From Silene conica (taxonomy: Eukaryota; Streptophyta; Magnoliopsida; Caryophyllales; Caryophyllaceae), in assembly GCA_029255685.2 (NCBI GenBank), contig CM055320.2, positions 10,092,614 to 10,156,613 of the forward strand: a stretch of 64,000 nt of DNA, written 5' to 3'. Numbering within the stretch: position 1 is the first letter of the stretch; each line of letters starts with the position of its first letter. The notes under the pieces are model-generated. The model worked only from the letters and a program-made list of their open reading frames with translations, was not told the origin of the DNA and searched no databases. Position numbers and translations under genes: made by a program. Positions 48,599 to 60,641 of the stretch are shown piece after piece.

Positions 48599-51044
48599 TG
48601 ATGATGTCGAAAATTAAACTACAATAATAAAAGGATAAACAACATCATATTAAATTCATAATTTGAATTTTAAGAAACTTAAACATGTTAAGTATATTTA
48701 CTTAATGATCTCTTACCCAATTAAGTAAACAATCCCGAGACCCAAACCCATACTAATCCGGGCACGGTGTAGCCGATTCAACCCGTATCGGTATAATTTG
48801 GTGGATTAACTCTTTAATCGGTTCTACTCTTAGAACTCTCGGTCGACAATTTTCTTAAAATTATCTTTAGCCCGAACTTATTGCAACTACGGTTACGAAT
48901 ACTTTCGTTGAGATCAACCAAATTTCAAGGTGTAATCTTATTACCCCACTTACCCAACGTGACAATTTTAGTACCCCGGTGTAGCCGAGCCTACGTTCTT
49001 GTGAAGAAGGGATTCATGGGTCCGTACTTTTTGGTAAGGCTAAGTCTCAATATTTATATGTAAGAGATCTAGTCAAATTATTATCTATCTCCGTTTAAGT
49101 GAACTAAGTCGGTGAATTATCGATAAAATAAAAGACTAGGTCGACTAGGTCGAAACATGCATGATACGATGTATGACGATTTGGCTATGCATGCAAACAT
49201 ATAAAAAGCAAAAATAAAAGCATAAATAAACCCTAGTATGGCCTTTCCTAGAAAAGAAATAACAAAGTACAAATTCGGAAACCAACTCCTTTGGTCCCTT
49301 GAACTTCGCGCGGCACGCACTTCGAGGTAAACACCGTCTTGTCGGAACTCCTTTCCGAATGGCACCGTCTTCAAGGAACTCCGGATTTTACAAATATTAC
49401 AACTTTTCTAGTCTACTTTATACATTATAAAATAGAAATAAATTACAATTGGGTGATACGAGATCACAAAATTACAACCGAATCGGTAACCCCTTACATT
49501 ACGGGAAATAATACCGATTTAAAACTAAGGCCATACTAAGTAAATTACATAATTCCCAAAATTACGTAAAAATAAATCATGACATTCATAATATAAAATA
49601 TGCAATGCTTATATAAATATGAATTAACATGCAAACCCTAAGCCAAATCGTCCTATTTAAAACACTTATTTAAATAGTTATCGCAAACCTCGGGTTATGG
49701 AATCACGTGTTTTAACGTTTAAAACACTATGCATTTAATGAAACGGTTTTCATCCTTAAGTTAATCATCCCAACTCTTATAGGATTCAAAATTTAGTGTT
49801 ACTCAAACTTTGAACATGACTTAACTTAATATATTTCAATATATTGATCGGTATTACTCGGTTTTACGGGAAAAATAATATAAAATTCAAAAAGAGTCAT
49901 TAAAATTTCGAAAATTCAAAATTCAAATTTTGAAAATTCCAGAATGTTCTTAAAATTTTCAGAAAGTTAAAATATTAGTATTTTACACGGTTTTAACATT
50001 ATTTCGTAAATAAGACGTAAAACGTGCAATTTAAGTCGGAAAATTCAATAATTAACTTCATAAAAGCAAATTAAATACTAATAATATTTTTATACATTAC
50101 AAAACACGTTAAGAACACAAAATGGACAGAAAAATAAATTTCACACTGCCCAAGAGCCGAAAACTTTAAATGCATGACTCTTTTTATTTAATTTTAAGTG
50201 CTACTTTTAACAAAATAAAATTAAATCAAATCAAATTAAATCTGAAACTTTTGGCTCCCAAGATAATTTCCAAGATGAACATATCATATATGACTAATAT
50301 GGGTTACATATTTCGGCCATTTTAACAACATTTGCAAATTTTAACGATTTACGTCATATATCGTACGATTTTAACCTTTAAAATTATTTCTCAAGCATAA
50401 AATAAGATAAAATTCTCGAAAATTTTATACATACTGGAAATAATATATATGACATCGTGTTAAATTTTTATGGCCAAATTCCAACTTAAACTATTAAAGT
50501 CGAAATTATGTCACTAATTACCCGATTTTTACATTAAAAATCTATAATATTGCAATATTTGGGATAAATTTCTGGAAAATTCAACATAAATTTTAAATAT
50601 TGCATGTGACATCCTCATAACTTTTTATAGTCAAATTCATAATATAACTATTTTAACCCATTTTTATTCATCTTTTTGCATTTTAACACTTAAAATTCAT
50701 ATCACACGATTTATAAGTCCATAATTTACGAAAAATCATATTCATATTATAGAAAATACATGTGATAACATACTGAAAAATCTCGGCCAGAAGCTTATTT
50801 TAACTATTTTTCCCAAAAATAAACATTTTTAACCATTAAAACATATTAAAACCGAGATTTAATGTACCAATAATCAATATTCATGCAAAATATATTCCAA
50901 ATATTCTAAAACATTTTAGAAAACAGTAGGTATTCATGCTAAAATAATTTCGTGCATATCATATATCAAACGAAAATTCAATTTTATTTTGTTATCTCTA
51001 TAACTCCGTAAAAACGTAAACGGAAAGCATGCAAACAACCTATC
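48599..51044 (-). other. Long leader of the gag-only element
   Basis: About 2.4 kb between the primer site and gag, AT-rich with no coding signal. Long leaders are known in non-autonomous elements and may hold packaging signals, but none can be pinpointed by eye. Confidence 0.6.
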
Positions 51045-51056
51045 GCTCTGATACCA
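51045..51056 (-). promoter_or_regulatory. Primer binding site of the gag-only element
   Basis: The minus strand reads TGGTATCAGAGC, the perfect complement of the plant initiator methionine tRNA 3' end, two bases inside the 5' LTR. Confidence 0.93.
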
Positions 51057-51058
51057 AT

Positions 51059-52350
51059 TGTTAGGTTTTATTAGTTGCTCATAAACTAATTTTAGTCATA
51101 CTAAACTAACCTTGTGATTAACATTTTAATTTACATGTTAAAACGATCTTATGCATGCTAATATATGCGGAAATAAGGAGAGTATTTGAACCCTTACACA
51201 CGGTCCAAATGTTTAGCAAGGATGATCCTCCGAGTACCCAAAATAGAATACCTCCTTTGGATGCACCAAGACAACCCCTCAATCAACCGAGACTTGAACG
51301 AGCTAGTTACAAAATCGGTTTTCTCCTTAAACTTATTCTAATCAACCTTATTAGAATGTTATTTGAATACTACAAATAGTATATAAATATTATCTTATAA
51401 TATGAGTTTTAGAGGTTAATAATCTCTCTTTACTTAGAGTATATTTCGGCTAAGAGGAGAAGAGAGTTTATTTGATTTTTCTACTCTTAGAAAAATACAC
51501 AAGCATTAGAAGAATTAGGGTTTTCATTAGGTGAGCATCTTATACTTAAATGTTGGATGCTTGGGTGTGGGTGGCCGGGTATGGGAGGGCTCCAAGGGGG
51601 AACACAACACTTTCCCATGTAGATAGGGTGGCTCTAGGTAGCATCTTAATTAAAGTTAAGCATGCTTTAACCAACATGTTTGTGTTAATTTAATAACACA
51701 CAACATATCCTCAACCCATCCCAAAACCGGTGCAACAACCCTTAAAATGGACCTTATTTTACAATTTTATCAACCTTACAATTTTATGTTATGTGACATA
51801 CAATATGTCAAAATATAACAATTGTTTTAATTTAATCATACATATTTATCAAATAAATATTATTCATAAATTAATAAATCTCATTTATCAAGTTGACAAG
51901 TAATTCGAAATTACTAAATGTAAAATGGTCACTTATAATAATCGTCAATACGATTTACAACCTTTGTATTAATTATAACCCAATTCATTCTAATTTCGAT
52001 ATAATAAAATATCGTTTACTGTTTAACAATTGACACGTTTCAATTTTAAACATAAATCTTACAATAAGATTTAACCTCTAATGTCTCGATATACGAGTTT
52101 AAGGAATATGATCAAATCGTATCAATATACATTTGATCATTTTATCAATTAAGGGAATTGTCCTAAAGGTGTGACCTAAAGGGATCAACTGACCATCACC
52201 GTCATACGACAGTAATGTCAAACTCTAGCTAGCCAATCATTACCGATTAATGTTGGTCAGTTGACTAATAATTCTTATCATCCCTTGCGCATTCTCGTTA
52301 TGAGATTTAATTACGTGATCGCACTATTGTTGAGGACACATTTCCCAACA
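51059..52350 (-). repeat. 5' LTR of the gag-only element (empty MITE site)
   Basis: 1292 bp, nearly identical to 43720-45302 without the MITE. It drives transcription leftwards. Confidence 0.93.
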
Positions 52351-52355
52351 CATAG

Positions 52356-53171
52356 TATATGTATGGAAGATGATATACATACCTCGATATTAGGAAATGA
52401 TTAAGTGTATAATATCGTTCACTTTTTTATATAATTTCGGAAAAATACTTTCCTTATATTATAATATTTATTTCAATTTTTCTCATTAAATTAAACGAAA
52501 TATGAGAAAGTATAAAAATAATTTTTTTTTGATAATTAAAAATCAGAAAAAATAATTTGAAAAATATGAAAATATAAATAAATGGAAAAGATTTGATATA
52601 ATGTAAAAGATATGGTCAAATGAAAAGTTTTAAAAAGTAAAAGATATTATACACATAAATCTTTCATAATTAATTATGTAAACAATATAATAGCTACAAT
52701 TTAGGGCTCATCAATTAATTTGTGCCCTTTTTTTTGCCTTTTTCAACTAATTTCACGCTAACCTAATTTAGGGTTCATCAATTAATTTCGGGTTAAGCTA
52801 ATTTGCCTTAAGGGAATTCAATTATGGTTAATCAATTGATCGAATTAGTCGATCTAATATGACTTGATGATTTAAAAAAAAAATAGGGTTCAGCATAATA
52901 TTTAGTGTTGATCTTGATTATTAATCAAATTAATTTACTGTTGGTCTAATTTTAATTTGACGATTGAATTTAGGATTATCTAAATTTAATTTGACGATTT
53001 GATCTTGATTAATGTTTTGATTGATATAATTATTTTAGGGTAAATTGATTAGTTAAATTATATTTGTGTTGATCAATTGATCATGGATTCTGATCTCGTC
53101 GATTAATTTTTGGTGAACTTAATCACGATTGATTAAATTATTTTAGGTTAATTGATTAGATAAATTATTTA
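52356..53171. other. Loop of the fold-back region
   Basis: AT-rich, gene-free DNA between the gag-only element and the right inverted arm. It contains repeated ttaattt/attgatta words. Confidence 0.5.
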
Positions 53172-53270
53172 AGAACAATAAATAATGTGTAAAATAATAG
53201 AAATTTCATAAATAAATTAAATACATATAGTTAACCTTAGTTAACTACATATGTTAATTTACTAATATAA
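53172..53270. repeat. Right arm of the long inverted repeat
   Basis: 99 bp inverted relative to 43610-43706 with only a few differences. Its outer edge coincides with the Helitron CTAG end at 53271. Confidence 0.8.
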
Positions 53271-53606
53271 CTAGTGTAACATCCGTGAAAAATCACGGGG
53301 TTGTGTACACTTATTTTTAAAGACGACGAAGGTATATTCATTTCAATATATAGCAATTCTATTAATTCGAACAAATTAAATTTTAACGGGATGTTTGCAT
53401 ATAAGATATGTTCGGTAAAAAGGTGAATTTCCTGGTGCAATAATTTTCGAATAGCTGTTAGTAATGATGATAATATTTGGATTACTTATGATACCATTAA
53501 TGAATAAGCTATATAAGAAAAAACAATAAACGACTAAAAAAAAGATTAAATAACTAATAATGAGTAGTTTGGAAAGTTATTCACTACAAAAAAATACTGT
53601 ACTTGC

Positions 53607-53975
53607 GACGGATAGAAAATCCGTCGCAAATTTTGTTTTGGGACGGACTTTGCGACGGTTTATTTTTCTGCGACGGAATTTGCGACGGACCTAAATTTCC
53701 CAGACCCGCGAACTGAAAGTCAAATGGCGGGAAAGTTTGCGACGGAAAATCCGTCGCAAATATTGACTTTTGCGACGGAATTTCCGTCGCAAACAAATTG
53801 ACCAGACTTGACCAAATTCTGGTCAAGGTCAAACTTTGACCAGATTTGCGACGGAATTTCCGTCGCAAAAGTCAAAATTTGCGACGGAATTTCCGTCGCA
53901 AATCTGGTCAAAGTTTGACCTTGACCAGATTTGCGACGGAAATTCCGTCGCAAATTTCCGTCGCAAAGTTATATT
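53607..53975. repeat. Left subterminal repeat array of the CACTA element
   Basis: About ten half-sites of tttgcgacggaa and its complement, often fused as palindromes around aatt, interleaved with ttgaccagattt spacers that are also inverted. Open stretches here are artefacts of the array. Confidence 0.92.
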
Positions 53976-54640
53976 ATACAGACCCCGCGGGTCTTATTTT
54001 TCCCCAAATCGATTTCATAAATTAAAACCTAAAACCCTAAAGGCGATTTGCGACACCACCACCCTACCACGCCCCCACCCTACCACGCCCCCGCCGCCGC
54101 CGCAGCCGCCGACACCTCCTCCTCCTTCCTCCTTCTCCTTCCTTCCTCCTCCTTCCTCCTCCTTCCTCTCCTTCTCCTTTCTTCTCCCTTCCACCTGCCA
54201 CCTCACCGCCACCACCACCTCACCGCCGCCACCTTGCCGCCGCCACTTCTTTCTTCCTTCTCCATTTCTCCTTATGTATGTATACTAACTTTCGTTATTT
54301 ATATACCGTCTTAATTAGTTATGTTTAATCCGTCGCAAAATTCCGTCGCAAATTCCGTATTATTGTTTTTTTATTGTTATTAGGAATAGTTAGTTTAGTT
54401 TAATTGTTATTTGATTAGTTTAGTTAGTATTGTTAGGTGGTTAGTGATATTAGGTTAGTAGCTAATTTCGTCCCAAATCCGTCGCATATTGTTGTTAAGA
54501 TGTTTAGGACGATTGATTTTTGATATAAAATTTGCATTGTTGTTGATTGTTAGTGTTGTTGATTTGTTTAGAATATTTTTGAATAGTACCCGTTCAATAA
54601 TTACACATTAGGTGTAATTGTTGAATAGTCCCCGTTTTGG
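53976..54640 (+). other. CACTA 5' region with CCACC/CCTCC-rich segment
   Basis: At 54045-54245 the sequence is strongly pyrimidine-biased, C-rich and repetitive (ccaccaccaccctaccacgc, cctcctccttcct). It is likely leader DNA; long open frames over it lack any domain. A small perfect stem ttcaataattacac/gtgtaattgttgaa lies at 54593-54625. Confidence 0.55.
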
Positions 54641-54647
54641 GACTGTC

Positions 54648-54854
54648 TTTGAATCTTTCATGCCATTTAGGTAGTAAACACTCTTATAATTTCTTGATTG
54701 TAATGAAACAAAAATTGGGCAACACTTCCTTATTGTTCTCCAAATACATTCTATATAATGTATTTGGAGAACAATAGGGAAGTGCTGCCCAATTTTTGTC
54801 TCATTACAATCAAGAAAATATAAGAGTGTTTACTAATGGTATGAAAGATTCAAA
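54648..54854. repeat. Long near-perfect hairpin in the CACTA leader
   Basis: Arms 54648-54749 and 54758-54854 pair over about 97 bp with roughly five mismatches and one 5-nt bulge, around an 8-nt loop. Transcription of the leader would give a long double-stranded RNA stem. It may be a nested fold-back MITE, but the flanks show no clear duplication. Confidence 0.9.
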
Positions 54855-54918
54855 GATGGGTTTAGGCTGGAGAGATAAGGACCCCAGACCAATATATGTA
54901 AATTGTTTTTTTTTTGCA

Positions 54919-55002
54919 GGTTGGTGTTGGTGTTGGTGTTGGTGTTGGTGTTTATGTTGGTGTTGGTGTTGGTGTTGGTGTTGGTGGTGTTGGTAGTTGT
55001 AG

Positions 55003-55034
<32 letters not shown>

Positions 55035-55131
55035 AGTTGTTGTTATATATATGTAGTTGTTATTTAATTGTTGTTGTTAATTAATTGTTGTTGTTGTTAA
55101 TTAGTTGTTAACTAGTTTTTGTTGTTAGTTG

Positions 55132-55218
<87 letters not shown>
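54919..55218. repeat. Microsatellites (GGTGTT)n, (GTT)n and (AT)n
   Basis: ggtgttggtgtt repeats follow a possible acceptor (ttttttttgcag) at 54919. Then come (GTT)n to about 55035 and about 40 AT units at 55137-55218. All lie just upstream of the transposase start. Confidence 0.93.
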
Positions 55219-55223
<5 letters not shown>

Positions 55224-55289
55224 TGTTGTTATTTAATTGTTGTTGTTAATTAGTTGTTGTTATTGTTTGTTAAAATATGTAGATTTACT

Positions 55290-58200
55290 ATGAAGAGATT
55301 AGAAAGAAAATGGATGTATGAAAGGTTGAATTCTAGGAAAAAAATAAGGCAGGATTTCGTAATTGGTGTTAATGAATTCATTAACTATGTTAAGCAACAA
55401 GACGAATACGTTAGAAATAGAGAAATTAGGTGTCCATGTTCTAAGTGTAAGAATACAAAGTATTTAGTTGAGCAAGAAGTACGGAAACACCTTGGTTTGA
55501 GAGGGTTTTGTGATAACTATTACGATTGGGTGTGTCACGGAGAGAAATTCTCCGTTGAGGAAGAGGGAAGCTCATCAATGCACTCCGACAATCCTTATAG
55601 GGATATGGTAGAAGATGCGTTACGCGATAGCATTGATCAAATTAGGGAAGATGCTCTAAACGCCGAGGTGGTCGATGAATCTCCAAATCCTAATGTATTA
55701 GCTTTTTTCCAAATGCTAAAACATGCCGAACAACCTCTTTATGTAGGAAGTCGTATGACATTGCTACAGTCGGCTTCAAGGTTGATCACTTTAAAATGTG
55801 AATACAACTTAGCTGAAAAATGTGTAGATGGTTTTGCGTCATATATCGGAAATATGATTCCTGAAAATAATCTTATGACGCGTAACTACTACGAAACCAA
55901 AAAAGTTCTTAAAGCTCTTCAACTTCCCCATGAGAAGATAGATGCATGCTCGGGAGGATGTATGATTTTCTGGATGGACGACGCTCAACTTGATAAGTGC
56001 AGAAAATGTGGTACGAATATGTACAAATTAGAGAAAAATGCAAATGGCAAAAGAGATCCGGAAAAGTTCTTAACTTATTTTCCATTAGGACCACGGTTGC
56101 AACGCTTTTATGCCACAAAGCACATCGCGGGCGAAATGCGTTGGCATTATGAAAACCCTCGTGTTAGTGGAATAATGTCTCATCCAAGTGACGGGGAGGC
56201 TTGGAAACAGTTTGACCGGCTGCATCCTGATTTTGCATCTGAGCCTAGGAATGTCCGTCTTGGACTTTGCACTGATGGTTTCGCACCGTTTAGTCAATTC
56301 GGGAAGCAATATTCATGTTGACCGGTGATACTTACTCCATACAATTTATCACCCTGGCTCTGTATGAAAAGACAGTTTATGCTCTTAACATTACTTATTC
56401 CCGGTCCCCACAATCCAAAGAAAAACCTTGACGTCTATTTGCAGCCTCTTATTCACGAGTTGAAGCAATTATGGGTGACGGGGATCTTAACCTATGACGT
56501 CTCCTTGAAGCAAAACTTTGATCTTAGAGCCGCACTCCTATGGACGATCAACGACTTTCCTGCATATGGCATGTTATCTGGTTGGACAACTCAAGGTGAG
56601 CATGCATGTCCATATTGTATGAAAAATGAGACTAAGTCAGTTTGGCTACAACATGGCAAAAAATGGAGTTGGTTTGATTGTCATCGACAGTTTTTAGACA
56701 GTAATCATGTTTTTCGTAAGGATAAGGTGCATTTTAGAAAAGAGAAAGTTGAGCACAATGTAGCTGCGAAGAGGTTAACAGGCAATGAAGTCTGGGATTG
56801 TGTCAAACATCTACCGAAAATTGTGGATGGATCTGAACGTGCACTGAATTTGCTTAAAGGGAAACGGATTGGGTGGTGGAAACAAAGCATCTTTTGGGAG
56901 CTTCCCTATTGGAGCACGCTACTAATTCGACATAACCTTGATGTCATGCATATTGAGAAAAATTTCTTCGAGCAAATAATTCACACTGTCATGGACGTGA
57001 AAGGAAAAACAAAATTAAACTCAAATGCAGAGAAAGACATGTTACTTCTTTGTTCAAGTAGAAGAAAAGGGGATTCGGTCGTTTTGAAAAAGGAACAAAA
57101 GAAAGTCCTATGTGAATGGGTATACAAACTGAAGTTTCCCGACGGTTATGCTTCAGATTTGAGAAGGTGTGTCGATATGAATGAATTGAAGATACACGGT
57201 TTGAAAAGTCATGATTGTCACGTCTTCATGGAGCGATTACTCCCAGTTGCTTTGAGACATCTTCTTCCAAAAAATGAGTGGAATGCCATAACTGAAATTA
57301 GTCAGTTTTTCAGAGATTTGTGTACTTCATCAGTACAAATTGAAAAAATTACAAGTCTCGAAAATAACGTTGCGGAGATTATCTGCAAATTAGAGAGAAT
57401 CCTTCCACCTTTTTTCAACTCAATGGAACACCTACCTATTCATTTGTCATATGAAGTAAAAGTGGGTGGTCCTGTGCAATATAGGTGGATGTATCCTTTC
57501 GAGAGGTAATATCATCATCCTTATTCAATTCTTTATATTACATAATACATATATATCATCATATTTTTCATTCTAAATTAATTTGTTTGTAGGTTTTTGA
57601 ATCATTTGAAAAAGAAAATCAAAAATAAAGCTCATGTTGAAGGGTCTATATGTAATGCATATATAATTGAGGAAATAGCAAATTTCTGTTCCCTATACTT
57701 TGAAGATCACATAGACACTAAGGCAAAGGACTTCGACGTTGGTTCAAAAAAGCCGACACAATCTAACTTGCCTGAGATATTTCAAGATCATGATGTAACT
57801 ACTTCTGGAAAGTGTCGTGAAAGGTTTTTGGAGGATAACGAATATGAGCGTGCACACCTCTACGTTTTATCTAACTGCGATTCTGATGAATTGAAACGAA
57901 ACGAAGTGTAAGTGGTGGATCTAAATTCTTATATTTGAAACGTACTTTATTAGTTGTTCAAAAATTAATAATTCCCCTAATTTGAATATAGGTTGTTTGA
58001 AAATTTTATCATGAGAGAACATCCTGAATGTGTCGTAGGCAATGATGTTTGGGAAAAATATGAAACAAGATTTCCCAGATGGTTTAGATCTCAGGTTAAT
58101 AATATAGAAGATCCAGTTCTAATTGCCTTAGCAAATGGTCCCTCAAGAAGAGTCAGAACATGGAAATGCTATTCCATCAATGGCTACAAATTTCAAGCTT

Positions 58201-59422
58201 TCATTCAAGGAAAAGATTTGGAAAAGTGCACAATTAACAATGGAGTTTGTGTGAGCTCCACTGAACGAGCTGACTACTATGGGACCTTTCACCCTCGTGA
58301 TAGAGCAGCGGTTAAGTCGGCGTGGGAAGACATGATGAAATACCGCCTCCGCAAAAAAATTCACTACGCTATGAGGAAACCTACGGAGCAAAGGCCTCAA
58401 TGGATACCGGCCGATATCTTCGAACAACTTAAGGCTAGAAAGGATGATCCTAAATTTCAAGACAAATCCGATAAAAACAAAACCAATCGGATGTCAGGAA
58501 GTACCGAAAAAGGCAAGGCCTTAGGTACTCACATTATGGGTCGTAAAAACACCCTACAGTTGATGGATGAAATGGTAATTTCTTAGTTTTTACTTCACTT
58601 TTTCTTGTCTTGAATAATTTTTAAACAATTTTCACCCTTTGACGATCTTGAGTGTTTTTTTTTAACAAGTGTCGTTGGATTTAAATTGCAGGCTGGAGAA
58701 GATGGGAGGGATGTACCATCCGCCTTGAAGTTGCTGGAGAAGACAAAAAAGCATGCCAAGAAGGGTTGGCTATCAACGAAACCCAAAGCACTATTTGTAA
58801 GTTAACAGAAACTTTTCTTTATGTTTTAGTAATTTGGTTTACTAATTAATTAACGTATACTAATAACACTTTATTTTTGTTTTGTAGGAAAGAGTTTTTT
58901 CAAGAAAGTCGAAAATGATAAGTGAAGGGATCCCGGAGCAAGATATCGACGACAACGAGATCTACTTCGAAGAAGTAGGCGGTTTCAACAAGAAAGGGTT
59001 GATACTCGGTATGAGAAATGCAGCCCCAGTCATTTACGAGCGTCGTCGTCACTCAAGTGCTGGGACCCAATCATCATACACCCCAGGTTTGTATTTTATA
59101 GTTTATTAAAAATTAAGACTAACCAATTATTTAACCGTTTATTAAATGAATATAATATCATGTTTGACTATTCATTGCAGGTATCGTCGGCAGAGTTCTT
59201 CGAGAGAATGCTCAGCTAAGAGAACGTGATCTCGAGACATCCCAAAGGCTAAAGGCAATTGAAGAGTTCTTAAGTCAACGGGGGGCGGAGTTCACTACTC
59301 AGAGCTGCAACCCGGGAGGCTTTTCTCAGCCGAGACGCGACTTCGATGATGATGGCGGCGACAATGCTAGGTCGGCCAGCCATTTCGCCACCCCACAGCC
59401 CACCGACACGACCGTTAGATAG
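55290..59422 (+). pseudogene. CACTA TNP2-type transposase, 6 exons, one in-frame stop
   Basis: Exons read 55290-57505, 57593-57907, 57992-58574, 58692-58796, 58888-59086 and 59181-59422, all GT-AG. The N-terminal transposase-associated domain has the C-P-C-S-K-C cluster; the TNP2 domain (Transposase_21) follows, then DUF4218 (M-N-E-L-K-I-H-G-L-K-S-H-D). Next come a W-x-C-Y-S-I-N-G-Y-K-F DUF4216-like segment, a Ptta/En-Spm-like region (W-I-P-A-D-I-F) and a coiled C-terminus. The family would cut and move CACTA ends. A TGA at 56319-56321 stands where relatives have tryptophan in Y-S-C-W-P-V, a TGG to TGA change; the frame stays open on both sides. This copy is therefore probably inactive unless read through. 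Confidence 0.87.
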
Positions 59423-59669
59423 ATTTTATTAGGTTGTTTAGTTGTTGTACCGCGGATTATGTTTAGTTTTTAGTTGGATGATCATTTGTAAAACCTTCAT
59501 TTTAGTTATGAAAAGACGTTTTAAAAACCTTGTCTCCGACAAGTTCTTTGTTGCTGGGTTGTTTTTGCTGAAATTGCAGGTTTGGAGAGCTTGCAAAAGG
59601 GAAAAATGAGCCATTTCATTGGAAATGGGGGGCTGGAAAAAGGGCTGAAACCGGAAAATCATACAGGAA

Positions 59670-60112
59670 TTTGCGACGGAAATGTCTCAATTTGCGACGG
59701 ACTTTCCGTCGCAAACCTTGGCCAGAAGTCAAGGTCAGTCAAGGTTTGCGACGGAAATTCCGTCGCAAATAGTCCACTTTGCGACGGATTTTCCGTCGCA
59801 AATCATGACTGACTTTGACCAAAAGTCAAGGTCAGTCAAGATTTGCGACGGAAAATCCGTCGCAAAAGGGACTATTTGCGACGTCCGTCGCAAACCTTGA
59901 CTGACCTTGACTTCTGGTCAAAGTCAGTCCGTCGCAAAATAAGGTCAATCCGTCGCAAAAAGTTACTTTGCGACGGAATGGAAAATTCCGGCGCAAAGTA
60001 ACTTTTTGCGACAAAAATAAGGGACAGACACAGTCCGTCGCAATTCCGTCGCAAAATCATCATTTGCGACGGATTTAACCCTTTTTGCGACGGACCATTC
60101 CGTCGCAAAGAG
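59670..60112. repeat. Right subterminal repeat array of the CACTA element
   Basis: A dozen or more half-sites of tttgcgacgga/tccgtcgcaaa in both orientations, with tcaaggtcagtcaa spacers. This mirrors the left array. Confidence 0.92.
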
Positions 60113-60277
60113 CGTATTGTTTTGTAGTGATTGTCTTTTGATGAATTGTTTACGGAACATAATTTGACGGACAAATACGATGAACAAAATAACTAATTAG
60201 GTAGAAACATCAATTAAATGGGTGTATTAAAATTTGATAATGTAGGACGAAAATTACAGTTTCTCGAAAACCTCCTT

Positions 60278-60431
60278 CTAAACAACATTCGTTGTTGTAT
60301 TAGTCATTCCTCCTTCTTCATCAAGGAGTAGCACTTTTAGACCTTTCTTACTCGTAACCCTAGATATAGTAACGCACAATTGGCCATGGGTAAAGACTGG
60401 TTTTGGAAGATAAAGTCCAACACGGGATAAA
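60278..60431 (-). pseudogene. Helitron helicase (PIF1-like) C-terminal fragment
   Basis: The minus strand reads V-G-L-Y-L-P-K-P-V-F-T-H-G-Q-L, then S-R-V-T-S-K-K-G-L-K and D-E-E-G-G-M-T-N, the last motif region of plant Helitron RepHel proteins. The frame stops at 60278-60280 where relatives usually continue V-Y-K-E-V-F; the codons after the stop encode that tail, so a Tyr-to-stop change is likely. Upstream helicase and Rep parts are absent. Confidence 0.88.
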
Positions 60432-60641
60432 TGACAATTAAGTAAGGGAAAACAATTAAAATAAGTAAATTAACTCTATGAATTGCACTACACGGATAGG
60501 GTCACCATCGTCTAAGTAAATTCAATAAACCTTGAAAACATAAAGTTAAGGTTGAAACGCATGCTTAAATAAAAGAAGTCCTACCAAAACACAACAACTT
60601 TCTGAATAGTTGATCAATTTAAGATCAAACACTTTCTAATT

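Larger units (their letters stand above)
43720..52350 (-). mobile_element. Gag-only copia-type retrotransposon (TR-GAG-like), very young
   Basis: LTRs 43720-45302 and 51059-52350 (TGTTAGG...CCCAACA on the plus strand) are flanked by the perfect duplication catag (43715-43719 and 52351-52355). A full 12-base methionine-tRNA primer site (51045-51056) lies beside the 5' LTR and a purine tract aagtgggagat beside the 3' LTR. Apart from a MITE in the 3' LTR, the LTRs differ at about five sites in 1292, roughly 0.4%, which points to an age of the order of 0.1-0.2 million years. The only coding region in 5.75 kb of interior is gag. It would need pol functions from a partner element. The structure looks whole. 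Confidence 0.93.
53582..60129 (+). mobile_element. CACTA (En/Spm) transposon, near-complete
   Basis: Ends cactacaaaa and ttttgtagtg are flanked by the 3-bp duplication att (53579-53581 and 60130-60132). Both subterminal regions carry many copies, in both orientations, of a palindromic unit built on tttgcgacgga...tccgtcgcaaa, the expected transposase-binding array. The 6.5-kb body encodes a TNP2-type transposase with downstream exons. The element looks structurally complete, but its transposase has an early stop. Confidence 0.95.

Noticed and set aside
43816-51379. Identical 74-residue ORFs at 43816-44040 and 51155-51379
   Set aside because: The duplication is due to the two LTRs of the gag-only element; the peptide has no family resemblance.
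53584-54318. Repetitive ORFs on both strands near the CACTA left end
   Set aside because: Explained by the palindromic gcgacgga array and by the C-rich leader; no domain or codon signal.
59582-60187. Several overlapping ORFs at the CACTA right end
   Set aside because: Products of the subterminal repeat array.
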